Below, one piece after another: positions 44,781 through 56,511 of a stretch of DNA of 64,000 nucleotides. The DNA is from Ciona savignyi (lineage: Eukaryota; Chordata; Ascidiacea; Phlebobranchia; Cionidae). The notes below the pieces were generated by a model, which saw only the letters and a program-made list of their open reading frames with translations, was not told the origin of the DNA and did no database searches. Both the position numbers and the translations under genes were made by a program. Numbering within the stretch: position 1 is the first letter of the stretch; every line of letters starts with the position of its first letter. Location of the stretch: contig CH003266.1 in NCBI GenBank assembly GCA_000149265.1, positions 754,906-818,905 of the forward strand. Direction: 5' to 3'.

Positions 44781-45527
44781 AAGTGGTGGACCCCAAGATT
44801 TTAAAACTATTATAAATACACCCGAAAATAATAGTGTACTCAATTCAGTGGTGAATAGCTAAGACCTGTCAAATGCAAATCAAATCAAACATATTTTATT
44901 TGTTAAACGCACAAAAACAAAATAATAACAATACAAAAATAAATTAAAATGAAGTTTAACAAGGAGACACCGAGAAACCATGCGGTTATTAAAGCAGGTG
45001 CCACCTTATAATAAATGTAAATTAAAATATAAAGATAAATAAATAAGAGATAAACAGAATAGCAGTGTGAAAAGTTTATGCAAAAACGTTACAATGACAA
45101 AAAACTTTAACAAAACCCTCAAAAAAAGAAAACAAACAAAATGCATAATGAATATATAACAGTGATTTACAAAGTGTTAAAGAGATAGAAGTATGGAAAA
45201 CCTGTGTAAATATTTAAGAATAAAAAGATTTCTACATCAAAATTCTGCAACATACACTTCAGTTTCCACCATTGGTAGTTCTCTGTATTTCCCGCGAAAT
45301 GTTGTATTCATAGAAATCTAAAAGTTGTTTATTAAAAAAATATCACACCCCACACCACAGTAAATACAAAAGTATCCAAATTGTACTTGTTTTTAAAACC
45401 AATGTCTAAGGTTACTATTTAAGGTCGTTTAAACTTTGTACTAGGGTATACTTTATAATTAAGAATTTCAGTATGTGAACATTTTTGTGTCGCGTTGTAT
45501 AATCAATGCCATATATTACGTATGACA

Positions 45528-45749
45528 GTCCGACAGATTAGTCTGGTGGGTTAGTGCAGCACCTATCAGCCAAAGGGTTTTAGATTCAAAAGTGGTCTCT
45601 AGCTAGTCGAAGAAACGTGCGAATCTTGCACAGCACACTGCAATAACTCCGGTAGACCGACGGTAGGCGCATTATGATTTGGCGAATGCCTTGTGATAAA
45701 CCCCCTTGGTTTTCACATTCACGGTAATAAACATCAATAACCTATCCCA
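45528..45749 (+). repeat. SINE-A copy, diverged
   Basis: Body deleted between the head and GAAACGTGCGAATC; tail AATAACCTATCCC. Confidence 0.82.
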
Positions 45750-46447
45750 ACATAGTTTAGGTAGGGTAAAATATTCATTTTTTGTCCCCGTGAACAGAAA
45801 AATGCTGGAAAATTACCATACGAGCAGTCCTTGAATCCCCACGCGGGCATAAAAGGGCCTTTTCACATAATTAAAGGGTTATTTTAATTCAAGTAGAACG
45901 GCTGGTTTATTTACTTGACTTATTTGGGCGTCTGCAGACCGACCAATTAAGCTAAGCAGCCGGGCTTGTAACAATATCGGTACAAACGGAGGCTTTCTTA
46001 AATTGGATCATATACCCTAATCATGATATAACAGTACAATGTGGTCAACATAGTGACGAGATAAAATAAAAACAATGTGACACATCACCAGTACACCTAT
46101 TATGATGGGGATTTCGCCAAGACAAAACAGGTAAAAATCACCGTTAGCGAAGGGGCTGTGGGTAAAAACTAGAATATGGATGTTTGGTTGTGTTTTTTTG
46201 TTGGGCACTGGACGTATGCTGCTTAATTGAATTGTAAATTAATGGGTTAAACAAACACTATAACAATGTCTCCATACCACACACTGCAGTAGATTCGGTT
46301 ACCTGGCTGCGGATACGAGGTGAACTGACGATTAACTGCATTATAAAGCCATTCGTTGCCCCGTTCTCGGGAATAAACACAAGTGCTGTTGTGATGTTCG
46401 GTCAATGTATGTTTATCGTTTACTGGGCATAAAAAAAGCATTTATTT

Positions 46448-46745
46448 CGACCGGTTAGTTTAGTGGTTTAGTGCGGCGCCTTTCACCCGAAAAGTTGCAG
46501 GTGCAAAACTGGTCGCTAGCTAGTCGGTTGTGTCATTGGGCAAGGCACTTTACGGACATTGCCTAAACCCAGTGGATTAATGGCTTCTACCAAATTAAAG
46601 AAACGAATGTATCATATACAACACACTGCAATAGCTTCGGTAACCCGACGGTGGGCGCGAGGTGATCTGACGATTGCCCGTGTGATAACCCCCTTGGTTT
46701 TCCCATTCATGGGGATAAACATGAATATCCTATCCTCTCCTATAT
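46448..46745 (+). repeat. SINE-A copy, full length
   Basis: Head GACCGGTTAGTTTAGTGG, tail TATCCTATCCTC. It is the last SINE-A before an 11-kb stretch without any. Confidence 0.9.
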
Positions 46746-46982
46746 CCTATATCCATTTCTAACTGTGCCAACATATTTGGGTGCTACGGAACCACTGGTT
46801 TGCCTTTTAAAAATGATTAAGAGTCTTGTAGGGAGGGCTGTTGTGTGTTGTTAATAAGAAAATGTTGTTTGGTATCCTGGAAAACCAGTAGAAACATGTA
46901 AGTCATATATTTAATTGAAAGTAGATATTTAATGTAAATATGCCCCGATAAGTGTGCTTGAAACTAAAAGTGTCATCTGACA

Positions 46983-47085
46983 TTAGTGGAATTTCATTTT
47001 AGATTTTTTTCTTTTTCCACTCTTGTCCACGCTTTCGGCCACACCTTCTCCTAAAGCCGGCTCCCCCTCAGTATTGGTCGTGTCT
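46983..47085 (+). repeat. Repeat L, 5' fragment
   Basis: It runs from TTAGTGGAATTTCATTTTAG to CCGGCTCCCCCTCAGT and lacks the 3' tail. A non-LTR insertion normally keeps the 3' end, so this copy was broken later. Confidence 0.65.
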
Positions 47086-47979
47086 AAGTATGTAATTGCA
47101 TTGTTAAAGTATTCGGGATAAATAACATAAAAAACACGCATTCTTAGTGTTCTTGATAATGTATGAATGTATAACGATCATGGTCGTATAACAGCACTGA
47201 TTTATTGGTTGGTGTTTATCGTGAGTGTTCGTTTAGTCGAGTCCTAGGTAAAATTTTTCACAATATTATTTTGTTATATATTATTATTATTACTATTGCT
47301 GTTAATTTCCTGTTCAAATAGAATACAAAGTTTACATATTTAGTGATACGAGATTAAATGAAAATACAATGCATCATAATTATCTGATATCAACTAACAC
47401 AGTCGCTACTCATTTACGGGGCGTCGAAGCAGTGGCCGAATGTTGGAATGAGTAATGACGGCTTAAAAGGCAGGAAGTAATTCAACTTTTGTGCGAACAA
47501 CTGTGGCCTGAAATAGCGCCAACAATAATCCATAATAATGCGAGATATCATTTTCAGCGAATTTTAAATTATTTTAAATTACTGTGTAGCGATGATTTTC
47601 CTCGAAATTTGTTTATATTTGTTCGTATCCATTCGCCTTTGAACTAACTGTAGGATTTACTCAACACGGCATAAAAGTTAATCTAGAAATATTAATATGA
47701 GGTAACCTGGAACCAGGCCAAGAGCTGATTATGTTTTAATTAATTATGCTGCTAAGAATAGCGTAAAAATCGGGCATGTCGATACGATAATCATATTATA
47801 TTTCACATAAATAGGAAACTGATGAAACATCTTTTCCTGGGTTATTAATAAAAAAAGGTAGTAGTGAAAACAAATTAACAGGTTTTGTATAAAAATGTAA
47901 CAACCAACTCCGTTTTTTTCCTTATGTGTTAGCTTTCACTCAATTTTATTTTATTTATTTTTTTACCGATACAAGTTTA

Positions 47980-48065
47980 TATTAGGCTTGTCACAGGGAC
48001 CATTTTTATGTATAAAACTCGATATATGTATCGGTTGCGTAACCATTCGGTCACAGTACCGTAGC
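47980..48065 (-). repeat. SINE-B, degenerate
   Basis: GATATATGTATCGGTTGCGT and AACCATTCGGTCACA are recognisable; the box B is lost. Confidence 0.55.
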
Positions 48066-49375
48066 TTTTACTAAAATCATTGTTTCGATGCCCTGCCTAT
48101 TCGACACAACACGTTTTGACATGGCGATATCATTATATAGAGAAAGCGTTAATTGGACCAAATTTCTACTCGAATGTACGCTTGGGATCCAAATAAGTCT
48201 TTTTAATATTGAATTAGGAACTTAGATTAAATACATTTCAATAGCTTTAACAGCCCTGACTGACGCTTAGCCGTGTTATTACGTCTGTCACTGTACCGAC
48301 CCTTGGGATTTAACGTTCGCATTCTATCCTTAATCCATTTTGATGAGTAATTTCTTCCAAATGTCTTTTTAAGACATTTCCATTTTAATGTAAAAGATGG
48401 CAGTGGTTACTGAAAGTGGCTAGGCATCACCTAATATCCAAGACCACACTCGCTTTTTAAATGAAGCAAGTTTCACCTAAGTCCCGAGGGAGCGCATACA
48501 GACTCACTTTTAATGAATAAAGAGCTTACGTGTATTGATCGCTGAAGGCGATTTAACTAAGTCGCTGTTATTGCTCCAAGCCGAGCGGAGAAAGTGCTTT
48601 TACATTTAAGTAAAGCCCGACCTTCGCTTTATCTCCAACAACTGCGGCGCGAGGTCTTAAAAGTTCTTTTGTTCTCGGACTGGTGGCGGTAACTAAAAAA
48701 ATTCAAGTTTATCGACCAGGACGATCATTAGCTGGCCAATTTTATTGGAAAAGGAACGGTGGTAAAATAATCACACAAGAGAAGTCCAGAAAGCTACAAT
48801 AAACAGCATTTCAATGAGATACAAAACAACAATAAACGAAAGAATAAACTGAAAGCAGCATATACGGCAGCTTCGATCATGAATAAAATCGCTTAAATGG
48901 TGGGGTGGTAATGATTTCTTGGTTTTTAGGAATTTTGCACATACTGCAAACTTATAACTGTTGGAATGTGGACTCATTTTTAACGAAACTCAAAAGCGAC
49001 ACATTTTGCAGTAAATAAAAGCACGAGAGATCATCCGATCTAAAGGAGAGAATGACGTAACCGAGACACAGTGAGTTTTCAGTATACGACGGTCACACAG
49101 AGTTCTATTGATCAATTCAAAGTAACGATCGCCGTTGAACAATGCCTGCAAATACGTAGAATCCGCAATCCGCTTCTGTTACTTTTGAAATAGCACCAAT
49201 AATCCATGCGCATGGACCATATTTCCAGGTTTTTAAAGGTCCGTGTTTTCTCTTCGAAATAGAGTTAATGTATTTGCTTGACAAAAACGGAAAATCTCTA
49301 GAGCAGAGAAATGCATCTTTCGCAACTTTAGCCACAAAATAATGTGAAAAGTTGAAATACACACGACAGTTACAG

Positions 49376-51061
49376 TTAACCTTCCTCTTTATCGAGTTTT
49401 ACCCATCCGTATTTGCTGTGAATTTTAACAATGCGTTGAAACTCGGCCTCGGCGCGTTTCTTTGTGAGTTTGTGCTGTTTCCTCTTCTGGTGTTTGCTGA
49501 CCACTGCTCCCCCGTGCGCCAACGCCGCGGCCACCTGGACGAGAAGCGCTTCCACTGTGTAAGCGCTTGACCATCCCTGCGCAGTCAGCACCTCGAGACA
49601 GATGGCGCCGCCGTTCATTACGAAACCGTTCTCGATGTACGGGCTGACCAGGCGCACGAAAGGCGGCGAGAAGGGAAAGTCGGAAGGAAAGGAGACGCGG
49701 AAATGAATAAAATCGACTCCGTGGTCAACCATCGACCGCCATAGATGAGAACTTTCGTCAAATTTGTAATACTTGATGTCCCATTCGCTGAGATCGCTTG
49801 CTTCACCGTCGATATCGGTTGACGGTGACACCTCAAACGCGCCTTGACTGTCTTCGCTCGCTTTTTTGAGAAAGCGAAATTCCTTCATAAGTCGCCGTCC
49901 GTTTACCTGCGCGACAAAGAAAATCGTTCATTATTCATGATATCATTTCGCAGACAAATTACAGCGTTATGAAACCGCGATCCGGGCACCGTGTAATAAC
50001 CGCATACAATCTAATTAAACGAACAAAAATGGGGCGAAGGGCAAGGCACCGTGAGTCAATCTTCCGCATTCAAGGTAATTGGCTTCCCCGGCCGTCGTGC
50101 CGTGGTCATTACAAGTGCATAAGTTGACTGGCGGATGATGTATTGGATTGCTGGCGACAGTTATGCCATTCACGCCGTTGTGTGACCCTAAAGTCGGGTT
50201 CGTTTTACGCGTTTAACTACGTGTGTTGTTTGAAATGCGATCGCTCTTAAATCACCTGTCCTGACGAGCGTCAATTTTAAATATCCGATATCGACTGATT
50301 AGCGCGATAAGCAGACGATCTTTCATACCCAACGCACTTCCTTAACGCTTGTCATTCATTATTCACACATGTTAGTGCGATGAAACAGAGACGTACCGCA
50401 CGATTGAAAGGCCTTATTATTAAGAACATCGATCGGCGCACATCAAATTACAGTCCGAAATAAATTAGTCGGCAATGATAACACGCCGTGGTAGACAAGC
50501 CGAGCTGTCTTTCAGTCGCATTCAAATCAATGTGCGAACGCTGAATTCGAGGGAAGTACGCCTTCCTGTAATTCCGGATAAAAATAGAATATCGCGTCAT
50601 GTCGATATTACCGTTTTGGGGCGGTTTTCAATTGTGTCCTGCATTCGACGCGATTCGATTAGTGCATCTTCGATTCGAAGTCCGCGCATTGATTCTAGCT
50701 CTTCAACTGTGTCGTCTTCTTTCGTGGCATCCGTTTCCTCGTTTTTATCCGCTCCGGACGGCTCTTCCCATTTGAGGTGCACGCAGCAGGACGAAGAAGA
50801 CGAGCTGACGTCATCGGAAATGACGTGATCTGAAAATATCAAAATCGGTTGGTTTATCATTTTCAGTCGCGACCAGCACCACTTACTCTGCACTTCAGCG
50901 ACGTTAAGCATATCCGTCTCCACTTGGCCGCCATCTTGTTCAATCTGTTCATGAATCGCGTCACCTGGCAGGCGGCCAACTGGTGGGGAGGATGTCGATG
51001 ACGTCACACGGCGTAAGCGCTTGACAATCAGTCGCGCAAACCGTCTGATTGTGTTAGGCAT
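49376..51061 (-). CDS. UBE2QL1: UBE2Q-like ubiquitin-conjugating enzyme (UBE2QL1 type)
   Basis: Exons 51061-50887, 50829-50612 and 49906-49376 join in phase (307 residues). The C-terminal 176 residues are the UBC domain: RRLMKEF, FRVSFPSDFPFSPPFVRL, NGGAICLEVLTAQGWSS with catalytic Cys234, and a basic YGWVKL-containing tail. MKE, the PDNFPFSPPF-like block and GAIC-E-LT--GWSSAYTVEA match vertebrate UBE2QL1. It should take ubiquitin from E1 and pass it to targets. The UBE2Q group lacks the HPN motif of ordinary E2s, and none is seen here. The N-terminal 131 residues are acidic and Ser/Glu-rich with no known domain. The start is uncertain: the frame stays open 5' of Met51061 to an AG at 51124-51123, so another upstream exon may exist. 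Confidence 0.86.
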
Positions 51062-54000
51062 GACTAACCATGTAAGAAAGGCGGTCAGATACGCGAAAAA
51101 CCTATGTATTAGGCTGTCCAACCTAAAATGGAAATTTTTATTAATTTAAGTGTCAAATTTTAGCATAGGTTGAATACCTACTAATGAAATAACTGCCCTG
51201 TAAGCACACACTAACAAATCGTGACTCGTTTAAAGCAAAGGAAACAGACTTACTACTGTCATGTTTCTACAGCGATCGCTATTAAAAACAAACCGTCATG
51301 TTTCCTTGTGTTGTAACAGACATCCTAGACGAGCTAACAATTATCTTAAATCACTACGGTTTCCCAGCGGCAAAGAGAATTTGCTGCGCGATTATAATAG
51401 AAGCCGTTTGTAAGTCCGTGTTCCCAGTAGTGTAATGGAACCTGATTTGCGTTATTTACTCTCCCTCAATTCAGAGCTATTTCTTTCGATTCTTTGTTCG
51501 GCGCCTTTCGATTCAAATATCTCTCGCTCGGCTATTTGAATGAGCGGTCTAACAATTAATCAACACGACTTTCTTAATACTATTTGGAACTGTAGTTTTG
51601 TCATTTAGTCCTATAATAAATGGTTTGTGTTGAGAACAGCTGCTTTGCTCCTTAATTAGCGGAACTCGGCTGTTAAAAGGTCAACAAGCAGTACCACAGG
51701 CATAGTTGTTTTATATACAGTTGAATACCACCTCTCTTACGTCAAACTTCTAGGTAAAAGTGTACAGTGCTAGCCCAGCTGTGAACTACAGCTGTATGTT
51801 TCAACTAATTTCTCATCCCTTAAAACAATGAATAATATTCGCTGATCAGATTAGCTCTACAGTCTGCAACTTCGATATTTCGAAACTTTGCAGCAAATGT
51901 CCTATTCCTGGTAACCCGTAACTCAACCTGTACTCTTTGGCCAGTAACTCCCGTGTCACTGATACACACTACACCAGACAGCGCCGAAGAAAAAGGATAT
52001 CGATTCGTGGCTTCCAGAAAACCAAATTATAACAGGAACTCAAAGCCCACACGGAAAACAAACCTCTTTCCAATATCCTGGCCGTGCAGCAGTAAGCAGT
52101 CTGTAATGCCGGACGCAGGCCTTTTTAGCGTTGGGTCTATATCTGATCTGTCGAATTTGTGGTGAATTTAGCTGAGAGTGTGTTTCCTGCCTGTCGCTGA
52201 CGCTGAATTACATTTCCCGTCGGTTGAGCGGCTCAGAGGAAAACATCTGCCAACAAAAGACGCGGAAAGTGTGTCTGTGGCCACAATAAAACTAACAACT
52301 GATCGATTTTAAGAAACTGCTGATTGGAACACATGTGCGACCCTGGCTTACGCTTGCGTGTTCAAACTCACTTCTGTTCGTCATAACGCGAGACAGTAAT
52401 ACGACAACAACCGGCAATTAAGCTCCAGCACAGACGATACTTGGAACTGCAACGTTTACGAAATTTATAGGCGATTCAGTGCAATAGCTCCATTTCAGTT
52501 GTTGACTCAGGTCTGCAGTGCTTACATGCGCAGAACGCGCAATACAAGAATCGCTTTCGCGGTCGATTTCTTAAGAACGAGACGTATTGCGGAAACAAAT
52601 TAGGATAATTTAAACATCTTATATTTCAATGCAAAGAATGGACGGCAAGCTTACAATACCGACCAACCACTTAAACCATTTCATCTATCAATCTTATTAT
52701 TTGTTATAGTCGTAAAATAGTTTCCTAACTGGTAATACAAAACCTTTTGTAATTAGAGTTTCTTAATTGGTAATATACAAACAAAACCTTTTGTAATTAT
52801 AGTTAAGAAACAAAAAAGGAAGACATAACGACAGTTGTTTATAAATGTGGATTATGTATTTAAATTATTAACCTGTCTGTCTGCTGTCTGCTTATCTATC
52901 TTCTTAGCAGCTTTACTAATGTCACAGTACACCTGACAAAGACACAATAACAAAGTGGTAATATATGATTAACCTCAAGAAAAGAAGTAAAAGCGTATTA
53001 TGACGCTAATAGCTTTACAATGCCAAGTAAAAGCACCGCGCCAAAAATGTACTAAACAGTGGCCTCTCTCCAGATTTATACATATTATTTAAGCTTTTAA
53101 CCATTAACGGATAATTCGATTATCCCCTATCTAATAATGTATGTAGAATTACGGAGAAATCCCATTGTAAAAAAAGATATTAGGACATCCGCTGTTTGGT
53201 GACGTATTTCGACTGGATTATTACGTAAATTTACAGTTATCCATCGAAGATCCAACTGGCAGTCAGTTGACACCGACGTCCATGAAATATTAACCAGTAA
53301 TTGACTATCCTAACGATACGCGAAAAAAATCATTAGTTTTTTCCAACTGAAAGCAACATTGAAATCCCTTCATCGATCAAAGTAAAGGTCATACTTATTA
53401 GATTCATGCGCGACTGCCTTATCGACTTTTCGCTATTCCGAAGGATTACTGCAGCACATTTTGAACTCACTAACTCAACAGTCATGCCTACTTAAAGCCA
53501 GTGGGTTTTTAGGCCCAATTAGAGAACACATACGCACAAGTGCTGGGATACAGGGCAAAATTATGTGTCAAACTTGCCTTTTTAACTAAATCTATGTTGC
53601 TCTAATAAAAGGTCTGGTTTGGTTGATGCATATTTCTATATCGCTGTGCAGCGTTTCAACTCAAAGCCCGTCAGTTCCAACGCCTATGCTGCGTAGCGTA
53701 TTGTTTCCTCGTAATTAATGGACCACGCATGTCCCCCTCGTATACACGTAGCTACGTGATTTAAGCAACCTCCAATTGCACTGTAGGGTGGGCTGTAATT
53801 TTCAAGCGAACTAGAACAGCATCAGCCCTATGGCTACGCTCGTCACTGTAACTGCTTTGAAAAGCTAAATGGTTAACGCGGCCGATACAAATACTACTTA
53901 CTTATATACAAAAACGGTCTAAGCGACGAGCCATATCATGGTTTCGAAACTTGGCTCGGTAAAAAAATAAAAAAAGCAAAAGAAAATTAGAAAATGCTTG

Positions 54001-56511
54001 TGCGAGGCTACGACAAAAGAACATCACGATCTTAGAAAAGTTCTACGTCAAATCAGATGCCATGAATAATTAATACAAGCTCCACCAATCAAATCGTCCG
54101 AACAGCGAGAAAAAAGAACAAAACGGCCTCTTTTAAACCGAATCCGTCCAATAAAGGAATGTACAGTTAAGTACATTACTGCCAGTCGGTACAGACTTAC
54201 GAACAGTAACTGCTGGTATTGCTGTGCAAGGCACTCCAGCGTGTATGTATATTTACATGCGCCGCATCATGCTAAGCTGCAGTCAAATTATACCACGTTT
54301 TGATCACGACGCGAGTAACTAAATCGTGATTAATCGTCATCACAGACTCGATTATTGTTTTCTTGATTTTTTCTAGATTTGTATAGTGCGGTATTTATAG
54401 CTTGCTGTTAATTAAAAACATTACTAGAATGTTTTGCCACAACACTTAGCTTAAATATGCCTATACCAGCACGTCTAAGTTGTAAAATAATAGTTAAAAC
54501 TTAAAATCGCAACATCAAATCAAACAATTAGTTTAAAACAAGAGCAATAAAGCAACAGCATCATACTAAGTTTCTTTCCCGTTTTAAAAACGCCACCAAG
54601 GCACCAACTTGACATTTACAGCGTCATTGCCTTTTTCCTACGGGTTGTATTTGAGCTGTGCTTTAATCGTCTGGCGTTTGCGGAATATAAAACTAATCAT
54701 CATCAAAAAAAAGATCAGCCATTTCTCTTTGTTTACACTTGCCGTATCCTGCTTTGTTAGCGGATTTGGCCAACAAACTGGTTTTCCGCGTATCTGGCCG
54801 GATGGCGTGAACGATTCTCATTTGCGGGCGCCGTATTATCCTGGGTATTAGGCAAATCTGTAATAGAGTCGTGGAAGCTTAGAAATAATCAGGGATCGCC
54901 TGGTGAGAACAGTCAACATACCCTGCAGTTTTTCCCATGCAATGTAGAAAACGTTTGTGCTTACATCAAGAACACTTACACAAGATTGAAAACGGACGAA
55001 CTTACACGTTAATACGATAGGAATTAGTAACACCAATAAAACAAAAAGATTATTCGGTATCCTAACTCATAGGCTGATGGAGTCTTGTTGTACGAACTTA
55101 TACTTTGATTCTTAATAGCAATACTCGGCGCACCCATCTAACTGTCGGTACATACAGTACTAATGTTTATTAGACGCATAACGGACTGAAAAGAAATCGT
55201 ATTGCCACAACCTAAGAAATCCATATTAATCTGATATAATAGAAACGATTTCCGTGATCAGTAGACTAATTTAATACAGTAATCTTTAATATATAACGCA
55301 TATACAGCTCATGTAATAGCAATGTATATTATTTAAATCGTTTAATCTTTAAGTAATGTGCTTTAGACTATTGTCTCTACCTTCGCTTTAACATTGCCTT
55401 AATATGTACAACGAAATCGCCTATCTAAGTGCATGGCCTCGGGCATTTTATCTTCGACTAGTTTTCCCATAATGGTTACTGACTTGAGCTTAATAACAGT
55501 GCGCGTTCTAGTGTCGTCAGTACAGCCGACTATTACGCGCCTATAAACTACAGTGCCCACTATTACTACACGACGACCTCTAACATATAGCAAGTATATG
55601 ATATACAGTGAATGTACCTATCTCTCTACTGCTGTAAATCACACACTTTACATTCGTTCTAGCTTTGTTTTGGAGGTACATGCCTAAAACTCTGTCAAAC
55701 GTTGGCCAGATAGAATACAAATTGTACCAAACCGTTATGCACAAAGAAAAACTGTTTATGTTTGTAATCTGCGCTAGTATTCTAGCATTGGCGTCGGTAT
55801 GGGTTCTTCTTCGCTAAAGCAAATCGATATGCAATTACACCTTTTAAAACAAAAACACAACTGAAGAAACTGTATGTAAATAGAAATATGTCGATTCTCC
55901 TTGTTTGGTCTATTTTGACAGTCAATTCTAAATCTGGCTTACGTCGCAGGCTCTAAGGCACAACAAACTCATTAATTCAGGCCACATTTATTTGCTTTGC
56001 ATAGAAACGAGGAAAAACAGCAAGCAGCCATAGTAGAATTGGAACAAACATGGTTACTCCGGCAGACAAATCACAGCCATATCTTTCTGTACTTTGTAAC
56101 CGTATAACAATAAAGCTATATAAAAGCTTAGCATCGGTTAAATTTAGACATACGCTACTCTCGTATAGTCGTTTATTAACGCAACCACAGTTAAAATTAA
56201 AGATTGATTCTAAAAAAACGAAAGCGAGTTTAATTAAAGAGAGGAAATTTAACTCGCGTCGCGCGCTCAAATATACAAAAAAATGAAATAATTAAAATAA
56301 CGATTTTAGGTTTTTGATTTATAATTATAAATCGGGTTTTGACAGCTGAAAATTTCAAATAAGGTTAAGGAATCTAATATACATAGCTTATTACTTTCCT
56401 GCATGTTAAAACATCATTCAACAACTGACTAGGCAAGTCACGAACACACATTGCAGTATTCTTGCACAAGGTTTATGGCAAATTCGCGGCCGCTGGCATG
56501 AGCGAATTTTG
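51062..56511. other. Repeat-poor block upstream of UBE2QL1
   Basis: About 5.4 kb with only one SINE-B copy (53866) and no recognisable exon. It probably includes the UBE2QL1 5' exon or exons, its promoter and the EEFSEC 3' UTR. Confidence 0.5.
53866..53970 (+). repeat. SINE-B copy
   Basis: AATGGTTAACGCGGCCGATA head, TTTCGAAACTTGGCTCGG box-B region, and an A-rich tail. Confidence 0.85.

Larger units (their letters stand above)
44790..49375. other. LIG1 upstream / UBE2QL1 downstream block
   Basis: It contains two SINE-A copies, a Repeat L fragment and a possible LINE 3' end (44877-45020, with GGTTATTAAAGCAGGTGCC). From about 48100 to 49375 I recognise nothing; part is probably the UBE2QL1 3' UTR. 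Confidence 0.5.

Noticed and set aside
48771..49362. Small minus frames downstream of UBE2QL1
   Set aside because: No domain, no splice continuity with UBE2QL1, and they lie past its stop codon.
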